A stretch of 64,000 bases of DNA from Marsupella aquatica (lineage: Eukaryota; Marchantiophyta), in NCBI GenBank assembly GCA_973895155.1, contig OZ316891.1:16182001-16246000 (forward strand), read 5' to 3'. The translations under genes were made by a program, and so were the position numbers. The notes below the pieces were generated by a model that was not told where the DNA came from, searched no databases, and was given only the letters and a program-made list of their open reading frames with translations. Numbering within the stretch: the stretch's first letter is position 1; each line of letters opens with the position of its first letter. This document shows, piece after piece, positions 22,685 to 33,056 of this stretch.

Positions 22685-24947
22685 CTTCTATCCAAGTTTG
22701 CACCTTTTACTCTCCGGTTTCTATAACTGAAGAATTTATCCAAGGGCTCTTCCTTCTCCCCTTGGTTTTCCTCCGTTGATTTATGTTTGGCTGCTTCTAT
22801 GATTTGCTTCTTCCCGTTCCCAGGTTGCTTCATTTGGGATCCTCCTCCTCCTTTTGTTGTTTCCTCTTCTGTGGCTGCACTCTTGCGCTTCCGATCATCA
22901 GTCGTGCCTGATTTTCCCATCATTAGCTGTGGTTTACTCCTCTGTACCCGTGTGGTCATTCTCTTTAGTTGTTCCCCGATCAGAACCTGAAAATGTGACT
23001 CAATTTTTGCTGGTAGATAGCTTCTGGTTGCGATAAGTTTCTTTGCTTGTTTAAGTGCTGAATGAAAGCCCTCGTGGAAAAATGACGCCCAATTCTTTTG
23101 TTTACCATCGCCCTCCTCCATGATCTTTATCATGAACCGTGGGTACTCCGACCTTGGGCGCTTCCAGTGCAAAGCATGAGTCACAAACTCTAATCTTTCC
23201 TTGATCTTATCATCGGTGCACTGTTGCGTCTGGTAGCCTCTGGTATCGTCTACTTCTTTGTGTTGGGGAAACGAAGCCGACTGCCAATTTTCCCCATCCT
23301 TTTCTTGATTTCGGCTCCTCTGGTTGGCAACTTGAATAGTTCTTGCAGCGTTCCCTGGTCAATCTTGATTGGTTTTCCCCTGCAGTGCCCCTGATTTCCT
23401 GAAGCCGTCCATGTGTTTATGAACTCATTGTAATCTTTTGATTCCAGATCGGTGGTCGTTGCCCATTCCAAATAAACAAACTCTTCGAGTCCTTGATTTC
23501 TCAAGAACTGTTTATGACTATCGCTCCTCATGTTCTCCAGTATGTGTGGTTCCATCCCTTCGAACTTGAGTACATGCTTCCCCGTGTTGCGATCTTTCTT
23601 TACTTGCTTTTTGTTTCCACGCTTTGCAACCAACTCCTCTTCTTCCTTCGTAGATTCCCCTTCAGTTTCCTCTTCCTTTGATTCAATTACTTGCCTCTGC
23701 GCTTTACCCTTAATCGTTTTGGCTTGCCTCAATCCTAACCTCTTGGAAATTGTCATTTTGACGTTGGGTGGTGTGTCTTTGCTAACTACCACAATCTCCA
23801 CATCTACATCTGCTCCTTCGATCAAGTTGTCTATCTCCGCCTCTGGTTCCAATTCCTTCACCTTCTGTTTCTCCTTGTTACTCGTTAATAGTTTCTCATC
23901 CATACCATCTGATTATTCTTCATCGTCTCCTTCCTGTGATTTGACTCGCTTTCCTTCTCTTAAAAGTATTTTTTGTTGTATGATCGCTTCCTGCAAGTCT
24001 ACAGGCTGGTCCTCCTATATCGGTGTTGCTTCCTCGAGTCTTTGATCCTCCGGTTCTTGCTCTTCAGTCAGTTTCTCCCCTTCTTCATAACCCTCTGTCT
24101 CTTCCATCCCTGTGGAACACTCCCTTCCTCGCGTTCGATAGCTTTCGCATCAAAATCTTCTTGTGAGTTACTTCCTTCCATTGCTGGCGTTTCCAATAAC
24201 TCAGCCACTGTCAACTTCTTCCGGGGGTTATCGTCTCCAAACAATCCTAACCTCTTCAACGTGATCATCTTCATTTTCACCGGTAACAAATAACGATTAG
24301 CGCCAATTCTAGTCCACTTGAACTTCAGCTCTCTCTGATACCCACTCCACTCCGCTGTTGCTCTCAACTTCTTGGCTAGGTGTAAGTAAGGTCTCTAATT
24401 TAGTAATGCTCTTATAGTTGCCAAAGTCTCACTCCTCTTCCCTTTCGCCCAACTTCCATGCATTTTCAACAAAACATGCAACTTCCTTGTTAATTGATTC
24501 TCAATACAGGGAACAACATTGTGTTTGAGTACGGTATCTGTGGCTATCCATGTTGAAGTATACCCGTTTGTGTGGCCTATAACCACCGCTTGATAGGGAA
24601 ACGACTTTCTTCTTTCTTCCCGCCAATTGGTCGCTAAACACGTACCTCCAGTCATTAACGTGAAAAATCTCATACAAATCCTCTTTAGATAGTGTAATCG
24701 ACTATATCTGATACGGTTGGATATGAATTGAGGTTTTTAAACCCAATGTCGGCTCATTTATGTACCTTACCACTTCCTCATTTTTTCCGTCCGGTTTCTT
24801 TCCAGTTAATCGTCGTGTCTCTTCGTATGATCGTAACCATTCTACAATTTGTGCTGTCATACCCTTCGCCTTCCTTTCGTGTGATAGCTTCCTTTTCCTA
24901 TTTCTATCCTTTACCTCTTGATTAGTGATAGTCACGCTAGCTACCAT
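22685..24947 (-). pseudogene. 3' ORF of gypsy D (retrotransposon-associated protein)
   Basis: A series of minus-strand ORFs (24947-24702, 24673-24395, 24367-24068, 23903-23250, 23184-22685) forms one decayed coding region after the integrase. It contains NQGLEEFVYLEW and RGKPIKIDQGTLQELFKLP. The latter has the same pattern as YGKDFYLTPKVIAEVFGLP in the B ORF and GQTLSLTEHRLAQIFCLP in E1. The rest is highly charged (KEEETEGEST-type runs). Reading continues across the B1 insertion to about 2036. The role is unknown; the resemblance to putative plant transposon proteins is by motif only. Confidence 0.65.
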
Positions 24948-24949
24948 AC

Positions 24950-25172
24950 AATTACTTAATTCGTCCTTTTGTCATTTTGTGAAGGAACCTTCCGTCTTAT
25001 CTTTGGAATAACCCATAGAATCAGTTGTGATGATTAATGTTCGTACAATTTCCCTGTCGTCCTCCTCATTGTGATTATTGACGACACCTTCCACCTCTCT
25101 TAAGTGAACATCATTCTTAACGTGATATGACTTGAGCTTGTTTTCGTTTACCAGCTGTCGCTCACTTCCGTC
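24950..25172 (-). other. Tail of pol and spacer in gypsy D
   Basis: After the TAG at 25173 the minus-strand frame stays readable (RQLVNENKLKSYHV), typical of the C-terminal end of gypsy integrases. It then runs into the 3' ORF without any clear LTR boundary or polypurine tract. Confidence 0.5.
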
Positions 25173-26660
25173 CTAACTAGTGATATCAAAAGTTCCATTT
25201 CCCCATACCTTGTGTACAATAAATGGTCCTTCCCACTTAAGTTTTAATTTTCCTTTCTTTATACGAGCCCTTTTCTTACACCACAACACTAATTCTCCTT
25301 CATAGAATATTGTGATGTCTCTCTGTTCATCTATCCATCTTTTCCGCTGCCCTTGTACATGTTCCAGATGTTCTTCTGCGTTTCTTCTCTTCTCTGTAAG
25401 CTCCATCAATTCTCTTAGTTGTTGGGTTAAACTTGGATTTTTGTTAATATCATAATCTGTAGCCACTTGTAGACTTGGTAATTCATATTCTGATGGCATC
25501 CGAGCTTCTACTCTGAACATGAATTGAAATGGAGTATGTCCTATGGTTACTTTATACGCTGTACGAAATGCCCATACGGCTGCTGGTAGTTGTACATCCT
25601 AGTCATTTTGCTGCTCATTAATCACTTTTCTTAAAACATTCAGTAGAACTTTGTTCGTAGATTCTGCTTGCCCGTTGCATTGTGGATAATAAGGGGTTGA
25701 AAATTGATGGTTGATATGATAATTTTCCGTTAATTCCTGAATAGTGTTATTCAGAAAATGCGTACCTTGATCGCTTACTAACTCTCCGGGTAATCCATAC
25801 CTTGTAATGATATTTTGATATAAAAACTTTGTAGTCACCTTGGCTATATTTTTGCGAGTTGCTATTGCTTCCACCCATTTAGTGGTGTATTCTGTTGCTG
25901 CTAAAATGTAATGAATTTGGCTGAACTTGGAAGGTGGTGTTATCGTCCCAATAAAGTCTAATCCCCATTTCTGGAAAATATAAGGAGCAATAATAGGCCT
26001 GAACTCCATACTCTCTTTGATCGGCCCTGTACGTTGACACAAATCACAAGTCTTAACAAATTCCCGGGTATCCTTGTGCATTGTTCTCCACCATCGTCCT
26101 TGTTGCAATATTTTCCTCAATGTGATCTTTGCACCAAAATGACCTCCTCCTAAACCTTCGTGAGCGATTACTAATGCTTCCTGCTTCTCATCTTCAGGAA
26201 CTACTCTTCTGAGTATGTCATCGGGTCCTTTGTAATAAAGTGTATGATTAATCAAAGTGTAAGGCTTAACCTTATATGCATATATTTTCCTTTCCTTATT
26301 GGATAATCCTTCTGGAAACTCAGCTGTTCGTAAATATCTCTCTAAATTGGTTCCATCATCCAGAGTAACCAATTTTACCGGGTAGTTTTCCCTTTCCTCT
26401 TGGAATAATCCCATGTCAGGTAGTTGATCATCTTCTACAGTGGATACTTCCCCTGATTCTAGTCTACTCAAATAATCTGGTATAACATGTGTTTTTCCTG
26501 GTTTGTAAATATTTGTGTAATCAAACTCAGCCAATAAAAGAATCCATCTAGCCATTCTTCCTGATAATTGAGGTTTGTTTACTAAGTTAACTAGAGCGTT
26601 GTGGTCTACGAAGAATACAAAACGGTTCCCTAACAAGTAGTGCAGACAATGAGGCCCATT
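25173..26660 (-). pseudogene. Gypsy D pol: RNase H end and integrase
   Basis: The order is the RNase H C-terminal part (FFVDHNALVNLVNKPQLSGR and VIPDYLSRLESGE), the HHCC zinc region (HEGLGGGHFG, CDLCQ), and the integrase core with D in WGLDFIGTI, D in VSDQGTHF and E in NGQAESTNK. The C-terminal domain (WEGPFIVHKVWGNGTF) follows. The frame is open from the 5' break to 25173 except for one TAG at 25599-25601, where a tryptophan codon is expected. The 5' side is truncated near 26655 by rearrangement. Family assignment is secure. Confidence 0.9.
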
Positions 26661-26689
26661 GAGTAGCGGTCGTGTCATAGAGCAAGTGC

Positions 26690-27751
26690 GGCTTTGTATG
26701 GGGGGGTTGTTGGTGGTGCGAGGGGCACTAAGTTGCTTTCTTGAGGTATTCTGTGGAGGCGTTCGGGCACCATAGGCACTTAGGCGTGGGTGTTGGGATT
26801 GGTGAGGGTGCTGGGTGGCAAGGTCCACCACCATGTTACCTGAAAACCCAAGCGTTTGAGCACCTTGCCTTTCTCCCTTGGAACACTTGCAGATACTATG
26901 GGCAGGACACAATGGAGTTTATTCAAAACTTTGACAAAGCCCGTCAAGAGACCTGTGCGCACAAATGAGTAATGTCCTTGAACAATGCACGGCTAACGCT
27001 CATCTTTGGCTTACCCAAAGGAAAGGATTGGGTGGAGTCGTAGGCACCAGCGGGCAGAGGAGCCACGTACCAGTCCTCTAGCTTCCTATCTGAGGGGTCC
27101 GTGGACAATGGTTTCCTAATGCAAACTTGCATCATCTCAGAGGTGGCAGGGCGGCTTGAGTTCCAACGGTATGCGCTCCACATGATGGAGCAGTGGGGAG
27201 AGATATCTACTACCCAGGTAATTTAGGTCGAGAATTACCGGCCTAGGAAGTGGGCTTCATTCTTTGTCAAGAAGTTCCACAAGGAGATGGAGCGACGAAG
27301 GAAGATGTTGTACCTTGGGGGAAAGGCGTACCTAGCAAGCCACATAGAAATCATCATAGAGTGGCACGCCCGTTTCAATTGCTGCACCCTTCCCGGGTGC
27401 AACGAGTCCAAACTCACCCGGCCAGGTGGGTCGTTCCGGCTCAAGAGAAACGACCCCAACCCAAGGCCCAAAGCCCAGCATCAGCGGCCCCCATCCCTGC
27501 TCCTTCCCCAAAGCCAATCGAAGGGACTTCAGGTTCCGTGCCAGACACAAAAATCATCAGGACCTTGGACGCATAGAACCAAGCTTGAACACTCGTCGTA
27601 GCCGACCCTGTTGAAGCTGACCCAAACTGAAAGCCCCAGTCAAGGAGGAAGCACCTACATATCCAACACCGGCACCAATAGAAACCCCCTCCTTGGCGGA
27701 TCTGGCTGCCCCTATTCTCCTCGCCCCAAAGCTGGATTTGTCTGCCCCCCC
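26690..27751 (+). pseudogene. F-family LTR-type ORF remnant, part 1
   Basis: Plus-strand translation gives fragments in shifting frames: AFEHLAFLPW, EFIQNFDKA, NNARLTLIFGLPKG, then GGKAYLASHIEIIIEWH. They align in order with the E-family ORF (EFISNFD, LTEHRLAQIFCLPIG in E1; GGKTYLGSHIAIILAWY in E2). A proline-rich linker follows up to the B2 insertion at 27751. Stops and frameshifts are frequent, so it is an old copy. It continues at 32394. Confidence 0.6.
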
Positions 27752-27866
27752 TGTGATGCCTAGACAGGAATCACTCGGCCGGTTAAGTGGGTAAAGCAGG
27801 AAGGCACCCTAGGAACACCTTAGTATAGGGACAAAACAAGGAAAATATAAACAATTAGGGGCAACC

Positions 27867-30800
27867 ATGGAACCCGGGCCGAGGCCGGAGGTAAGGCTGA
27901 GGGTGAAAACCCGATTAGGGTTAGGGCGCGTTAAGCGTCGGCGGCTAGGAAGGATCAACGGGAAGAAGGACCGGCAGAGGAGAGGGGTAAGGAGCACTTG
28001 CAGGAGATGGTGGCTCATTTGCGAGCACGAACTAGGCAGACGACTACGGGAGGCCAACTACTGTCAGCTGCTTAGGCAAGCACTCGGGGAGAGAGTAGAT
28101 ACCGACGATCGACCTAAGGAGGGTATGAGCAACGTCAATCAAGCGGCACATTTCTGGGGATGCCTGTTCGAACGGGCAACTGAGTACATCAAGACTTACG
28201 AGGACGAGGAGTCAGAAAGGGCAGCTCGAGAACGGCAGGAGCTCGCTCGATTGTGGGAGCTGCAGAAGACGGCTTTCTTAGGAGGCGAACTCATCAAGGA
28301 CGAGTTCCTGTGGACGCCTACTTCCAATCAACTCGACGATCTTCTGTTTTGCAAAGACAGCGTCGTCGGCATCCGAGAGGCCATCAAGAACTGCAACGAC
28401 ATACACTGGGAATTAAAGGGTAGCACGGAAAGGTGGACCCAGGCAACGGTGCTAGGAGAAACCTCCACGGCAGTAGAGATGAAGAGGAAGGGAGCCGTCA
28501 ACGATGAAGCCACCCCGGCAAAAAGAACGAGGTCGGCGGCACCAAAGAAGCCAGCCGAGCAGCAGAGCAGGAGGCAGGGAGAAGCCGAAGAGGAGGAGGT
28601 CGATCCCATCAAGGCCATTCCAACCAGGGATGACACCTGGAAGGGCTGGGCGGCAACCCTACCGGTGGAGGTGCAACTACATTTTGCACGGGAGGAGGAT
28701 GCATGCTTTACGGCCATGCAGACCAAGAAGTACCAAGGCTTCATGGCCGGATCCGGCTTGGAGGCCTTTGTAAGATTACCATGGCTGAAGCCGGAGGTAC
28801 CGGACTCAGACCTATTAGAATTCGTGGGGTCATGGGAACCCGAGACCAATTGCACGAGGATATATGGGAAGGATTTCTATCTTACTCCCAAGGTAATTGC
28901 CGAAGTGTTTGGCCTGCCGATAGGCAATAAGACCAAAGTTGATACCAGGAAGACCTTGCCTGACAAGGAGTTCCGGTCGTTCCCCGGGCCATCAACGAAG
29001 AATGGCTTCTTCCGGAACACCTGCACCAACCCGCACATAGGAGAGATGATCGACTTCTTGCGGGTGACCATGCATTGTAACTTGCCGAGGGCAGAGATCG
29101 GCAAGGCACAGGTCTATCTGGCAGAAAGGCCAGACCCAAGCCGGGACTACAACGGGTACCTCCTCAACCAATTGAAGAAGATCTTAAAGGAGGAGCAGCA
29201 GGTAATCGGCATGGGGAGCGTGTCGCGGCTTGGCTATCACATGCCGCTATTGTGCCGGTATGCCAGAGGTCAGACTTTTGCCCCGGTACTTCCCCTGCAG
29301 GTAAGGGCACCCGAGGAAGCTCCAACGCCGAGGCCGTTGGCTGAGAAGCCTCAACCACCTGTTAGTCCTACGATCAAGCAGGCGTTTAGGCCCAGGAAGG
29401 AGGACTTGCCGATGCAGCAACCAGGCATGCAGAGTCTGCTGAAACTACTGGAGAAAGAAAAGAAATCGGCATCGGCAATAACAACGGCAACGGCAACAAT
29501 GCCGGACACTACTACAGAGGTAGGCCTACACCGGCTCACAAGAGAAAACCCCTTTGCTGGAGACAAGGAGAGAATCAGGCCGGAATCCAAGCCAGGTGTT
29601 CGAATGTACGTGGGAACCTCAAGCTCCGAATCTGAGGCAGAATTGCCTGAAGCTCCTACCGACGAAGAGGAGAGGGAGAAGCCGGACGTCCAAGAACTAG
29701 AGGAGGCAGTGGAGGACTGCAGCCATGATAATTCCGGCTATGGGTCGGACCATCACGTTCCAGGAGTAAGGACCTGTGGCCGGTTTGTCCCCACACTTCC
29801 AAGGGTAGTGCGAGGGGACCCCAACCAGCAGAGTAGCCCTGAGTCTCCCCCACCAGATGTTGCTCCCCTGAGCTTCGACGGCATAAAACAGACGGTGCAG
29901 GAATTTCAGGAGCGAATCAAGCAGGAGGAGGAGGCCGCCCTGGCTAAGGAAAAGGATTTACCAGGAGGAGATTGGCCGGAGGACATCAGGCGGCTAGCCA
30001 AAAAAGGAAGCAAACCTCTAGCCACGATTGAAGAGATCCGCAGGACGGCTTGGGAGCAGAGGCCGCGATGGGCGATGCCGATCACTTCTACTTACTCCAC
30101 CTACGCTAAGAATAGAGCCATGGAGTATGGTGAGATGTGTGGGGAACTTGCGCTCGGCATCTTTGGAGAGGAGTTGGAGGTAGGACCCTTTTTCCATAGG
30201 GAGCAGTTGGAGAAGCACCAATTAGAAGAAGCGGTGGCTTTAGAGAGAAGCAAGAAGGACGAGGTCATTCGGCGGCTTAGGAGGATGGAAGCCGAGATTG
30301 AAGATCTAAGGGCGGCCAAGAAAGCCCAAGATGAACTGCGGATTAAACGACATGAGCTGAACATCATGCAGGGGCAGTTGGACACCGCGCAGGCTGATAA
30401 TCAGAATATCAAGGATAAACTGACTCAGACGCAGGAAGAGTTGGCCGACACGATCAAAGAGAGGGAGAAGTGGAAGCAAGAGCTGAAGAATACAGAGGAG
30501 GCCCACATAACAGCCAACAGCCGGGCCATGGCGGAGACCCAAAGAAAGGAATGGGCGTTGAAAAGGGAGCTCGAGAAAATCCGCGGAGCCCTTGAGCAGA
30601 AGGAGGCCGAGTTAGGGAAATCCTATCAAGGGATTATGGCGCTGCAGCAGGAGCTTGCGTCCCCGACGGCCAGCTTCAAGGCCGACCTAAGGGAGAAGGA
30701 CGAGATGCTCGAACAGACTTACGCCAAGATGAACCAGATGGAGTCTGTCATCATTGCAGAGCTCGACAAGGAGCTAAAAGCAACCCAGGAGGAGAGGACT

Positions 30801-31499
30801 ACCTTGAAACAAGAACGGGAGGAAGCCCAGAAGGAACTAGAGGAGGCATGCAAGGACCTGGATGAGACCCAGGAGGAGTTGGAGGAAATCACGAGGAAGA
30901 TGGAGAACCTTCAGCGGCGGGCCAACAACCAAACGGAGCGGCTGAAGAAACAAGCCGCAGTATTTAGGTGCTTGTCTTCATCAGGCCCAACTCCAATTGG
31001 GGCAACCAAGTTACCAGGAGTGGTACTGGCCGAAGAAAAAGCCGCGCCAACTGCACCAGTGCCGGAGGTAAGTGGGAAGGGGAAGGGACCAGCTGCCGAA
31101 CCAGAAAAGAAGAAAAAGCGGAAACCTTCAGGGTCAAGGAGTAATCCGACTCCACAAGCCGTGGTGACCAAAGAGGTAGAACCAGCACCATCCTCCGACA
31201 TGAATACGGCAATAGATCCCGCTATGATCACAGGTAGGGATGGTGCGGCCCAAGCCGAACTACTCAGTAAGGAGGCCAGTATTCCAGATCCGCCTCTTGA
31301 GCAGGCCGGGGAGACCGTAGCCGAGGCTGAGGCCGTAACCGATTCTCGAGCCGATGCCGATGCCGATGGTGGACCCAGTCAGGCCGATGGAGAGTTGACT
31401 CAGTCAAGGGCAGGTAATCTGTCAGGGAATGAGCCTACGGCAGTGGCTGAGGAGGAAGCGTTGGGGGCGTCCATTAAGGATCCACCACCGGTGTCGTGA
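27867..31499 (+). CDS. LTR-encoded 1210-aa protein with globular and coiled-coil domains
   Basis: One uninterrupted ORF begins 115 bp after the LTR start and fills most of the unit. Residues about 1-90 are basic. About 130-270 are charged with a KRTRSAAPKK stretch that could be a nuclear signal. About 265-480 are globular, with FVRLPWLKPE, FYLTPKVIAEVFGLP and NGYLLNQLKKILKEEQQ. About 480-760 are proline-rich and acidic, about 780-1050 a long coiled coil, and the rest low complexity. No catalytic motif, membrane span or zinc knuckle is seen. The globular part resembles putative plant transposon/retrotransposon-associated proteins. A gag-like structural role is possible but unproven. An intact frame of this size suggests recent activity. 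Confidence 0.75.
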   Translation: MEPGPRPEVRLRVKTRLGLGRVKRRRLGRINGKKDRQRRGVRSTCRRWWLICEHELGRRLREANYCQLLRQALGERVDTDDRPKEGMSNVNQAAHFWGCLFERATEYIKTYEDEESERAARERQELARLWELQKTAFLGGELIKDEFLWTPTSNQLDDLLFCKDSVVGIREAIKNCNDIHWELKGSTERWTQATVLGETSTAVEMKRKGAVNDEATPAKRTRSAAPKKPAEQQSRRQGEAEEEEVDPIKAIPTRDDTWKGWAATLPVEVQLHFAREEDACFTAMQTKKYQGFMAGSGLEAFVRLPWLKPEVPDSDLLEFVGSWEPETNCTRIYGKDFYLTPKVIAEVFGLPIGNKTKVDTRKTLPDKEFRSFPGPSTKNGFFRNTCTNPHIGEMIDFLRVTMHCNLPRAEIGKAQVYLAERPDPSRDYNGYLLNQLKKILKEEQQVIGMGSVSRLGYHMPLLCRYARGQTFAPVLPLQVRAPEEAPTPRPLAEKPQPPVSPTIKQAFRPRKEDLPMQQPGMQSLLKLLEKEKKSASAITTATATMPDTTTEVGLHRLTRENPFAGDKERIRPESKPGVRMYVGTSSSESEAELPEAPTDEEEREKPDVQELEEAVEDCSHDNSGYGSDHHVPGVRTCGRFVPTLPRVVRGDPNQQSSPESPPPDVAPLSFDGIKQTVQEFQERIKQEEEAALAKEKDLPGGDWPEDIRRLAKKGSKPLATIEEIRRTAWEQRPRWAMPITSTYSTYAKNRAMEYGEMCGELALGIFGEELEVGPFFHREQLEKHQLEEAVALERSKKDEVIRRLRRMEAEIEDLRAAKKAQDELRIKRHELNIMQGQLDTAQADNQNIKDKLTQTQEELADTIKEREKWKQELKNTEEAHITANSRAMAETQRKEWALKRELEKIRGALEQKEAELGKSYQGIMALQQELASPTASFKADLREKDEMLEQTYAKMNQMESVIIAELDKELKATQEERTTLKQEREEAQKELEEACKDLDETQEELEEITRKMENLQRRANNQTERLKKQAAVFRCLSSSGPTPIGATKLPGVVLAEEKAAPTAPVPEVSGKGKGPAAEPEKKKKRKPSGSRSNPTPQAVVTKEVEPAPSSDMNTAIDPAMITGRDGAAQAELLSKEASIPDPPLEQAGETVAEAEAVTDSRADADADGGPSQADGELTQSRAGNLSGNEPTAVAEEEALGASIKDPPPVS

Positions 31500-32393
31500 C
31501 GGTGCAAGGGCGCCGTTCCTTTTAGGGAGGGCGGACGTGGAGGGAGGAGGCGTGAGTGGGCAGGGCGGGCGCGGATCTCCACGTTTAGGATTAGGATCAG
31601 AACCAGGAGCGGCCCTGACACTTAGCTTAGTGGGATTGCGGTCCCACTGGTAGGAGCAACACTTGTGCTCCTGCCTTGCTGTACATAGGTAGATTCGGGC
31701 AAGTAGATTACTGTTAAGTAGATTAGGCCCAGGTACTTATCCTGGTAGTGGATCCGCCATTCTTTGCATCGTAAGCCTAATCTACTTAACAGTAATCTAC
31801 TTAACAGTAATCTACTTAACAGTAATCTACTTGCCCAGGTTAAGTAGATCCTTGTGTATATTCATGTTTCCTCATGCCTAAGAGCTGAATAGAGTTGGCC
31901 TCACGGCTTAGTTCGCAGAACTTGTGTATGAGATGTACTGTTTGTATGGCAAGTGCATGGTATGACTCAGTCAGAATGAGTCATTTTGCTATTTGTGTGT
32001 CGCATTAACTTGTGTGAAGAGTGCCCACATCAACAGAAGGAAGGAAAGTAAGCAGGGGAGTAAGAGTTGGATGTGTCGAGCTGAGAGAGGTCTTAGCGGC
32101 TTAACCAAGCCTATTGGGGATCATTCCGGCGGCGGAATCCAAACATACCTAACAAGACGGAGGGGAAGACAGGGGAAGACAGGGGAAGGCCTATATTAGG
32201 CCGGCTACGTATCTCATGACCCGATGAAGGATCTGTCCAATATATGTGTGTAAAATGTTAATAGTAGTAGTAGAAGGTTAGCAGCGTCCCATGCCGCTAA
32301 GCCGCGGAAACGGCCTCGCCAAGCACGAAACCTGCGGGAATCGGCTTGAGCTGGGGGGTTTCTTGGGTTCAGGGAGCCATGGGACGCACCACA
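31500..32393 (+). other. 3' noncoding part of B2
   Basis: No supported ORF lies here. It contains the unoccupied GAGTGGGC site, a GTAGATTA-type inverted/tandem repeat and the LTR end. Confidence 0.6.
31688..31846. repeat. Inverted and tandem GTAGATTA / TAATCTAC repeat in B2
   Basis: GTAGATTACTGTTAAGTAGA (31701-31720) faces four head-to-tail copies of CTTAACAGTAATCTA (about 31785-31845), so the strand can fold into a hairpin. Compared with B1, the segment around CCAGGTACTTATCCTGG is inverted. Confidence 0.75.
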
Positions 32394-33056
32394 CCCCCCC
32401 ACCCCCAACCACATAGAGGAAGGCCAGAACCCAAGAGCCAACGGCCACGACATAATCAACCCAAAATACTTTGCTCTGGGTACATTTTTGAATGGGTTGC
32501 TTGGCGACTTCTCCGTCAAAGTTGGTCAAGACGTGGGGGTGTTTATGGCCCGGAAGGTGGCGTACTTCTTTAGCCAAGAATTGGTTGCGGCAATAAGGGC
32601 ACGGCTTGCACAATTGAGGCCACAAGGAGAATAGAGCAGTATCAAGGTGAGGAAACCCAACTATTAAATGAAGCCTCAACCCTAGAAGCCGAGTTGCAAC
32701 TTCTTTGGCCCCAACTTGCGACTGCCTTGACCTAATTCACCAAGGCTGAAGCCAAGGCAGCCTTGGCCGCACAAGCCAGAGCATGAAAGGATGCCAAGAT
32801 CTCACGGCTCCAGACCCAGATTGATAGCTTGATGGGACAAGCTATCATCTGGCAGATGGACGCAGAGGAGGCCAACGCTTGGGCCCAAAGAGATGCGGTG
32901 GAGGTTGACACCCTAAAGGCAGAGGTGGCACGGCTTCTACAAGAAGCCACAAAGCAGGACCAATTAGTGGCGCAGCTGCCGAGCAACGCCCAATAGTTGG
33001 AATCTGAGACTCTAGCTCTAGCTCTGGCTCTGGCTCTGGCTTGGGATGAATCTGCC
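32394..33056 (+). pseudogene. F-family ORF remnant, part 2 (coiled coil)
   Basis: This continues the F element interrupted by B2. Translations such as NGLLGDFSVKVGQDVGVF and AYFFSQELVAA, then an A/E/Q-rich coiled coil (about 32740-33000), parallel the C-terminal half of the E2 ORF (ELATYIGQQVAVYFQ). Multiple stops are present. A TCTGGC-type hexamer run lies at 33010-33043. Confidence 0.55.

Larger units (their letters stand above)
22680..26660 (-). mobile_element. D: remnant of a Ty3/gypsy retrotransposon
   Basis: On the minus strand the order is RNase H end, integrase, then a long degraded 3' ORF that continues left of B1 (2036-2338). Gag, protease and reverse transcriptase are missing. The pol frame breaks off near 26655 against unrelated F-family sequence. 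B1 inserted in the 3' ORF and MULE A lies at the left edge. No LTR could be delimited. Confidence 0.85.
27752..32393 (+). mobile_element. B2: TG...CA unit (solo-LTR-like) with intact 1210-aa ORF
   Basis: It begins TGTGATGCC and ends GCACCACA, flanked by CCCCC (27747-27751 and 32394-32398). It is colinear with B1 but free of insertions, 4642 bp. There is no second terminal copy, primer-binding site or pol. It preserves the empty target site of MULE copy 1 (31554-31561). Confidence 0.88.

Noticed and set aside
28328-28855. Minus-strand 175-aa ORF inside the B2 coding region
   Set aside because: It is an antisense shadow of the conserved plus-strand ORF; the same shadow appears in B1 at 2924-3442.
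2344-32393. B1 and B2 as the two LTRs of one retrotransposon enclosing gypsy D
   Set aside because: Each has its own different 5-bp duplication, D's 3' frame continues through B1's target site, and no primer-binding site or polypurine tract adjoins them.
33010-33043. TCTGGC hexamer run as a regulatory repeat
   Set aside because: It is a short simple repeat at the end of a decayed coiled-coil coding region; no evidence of function.
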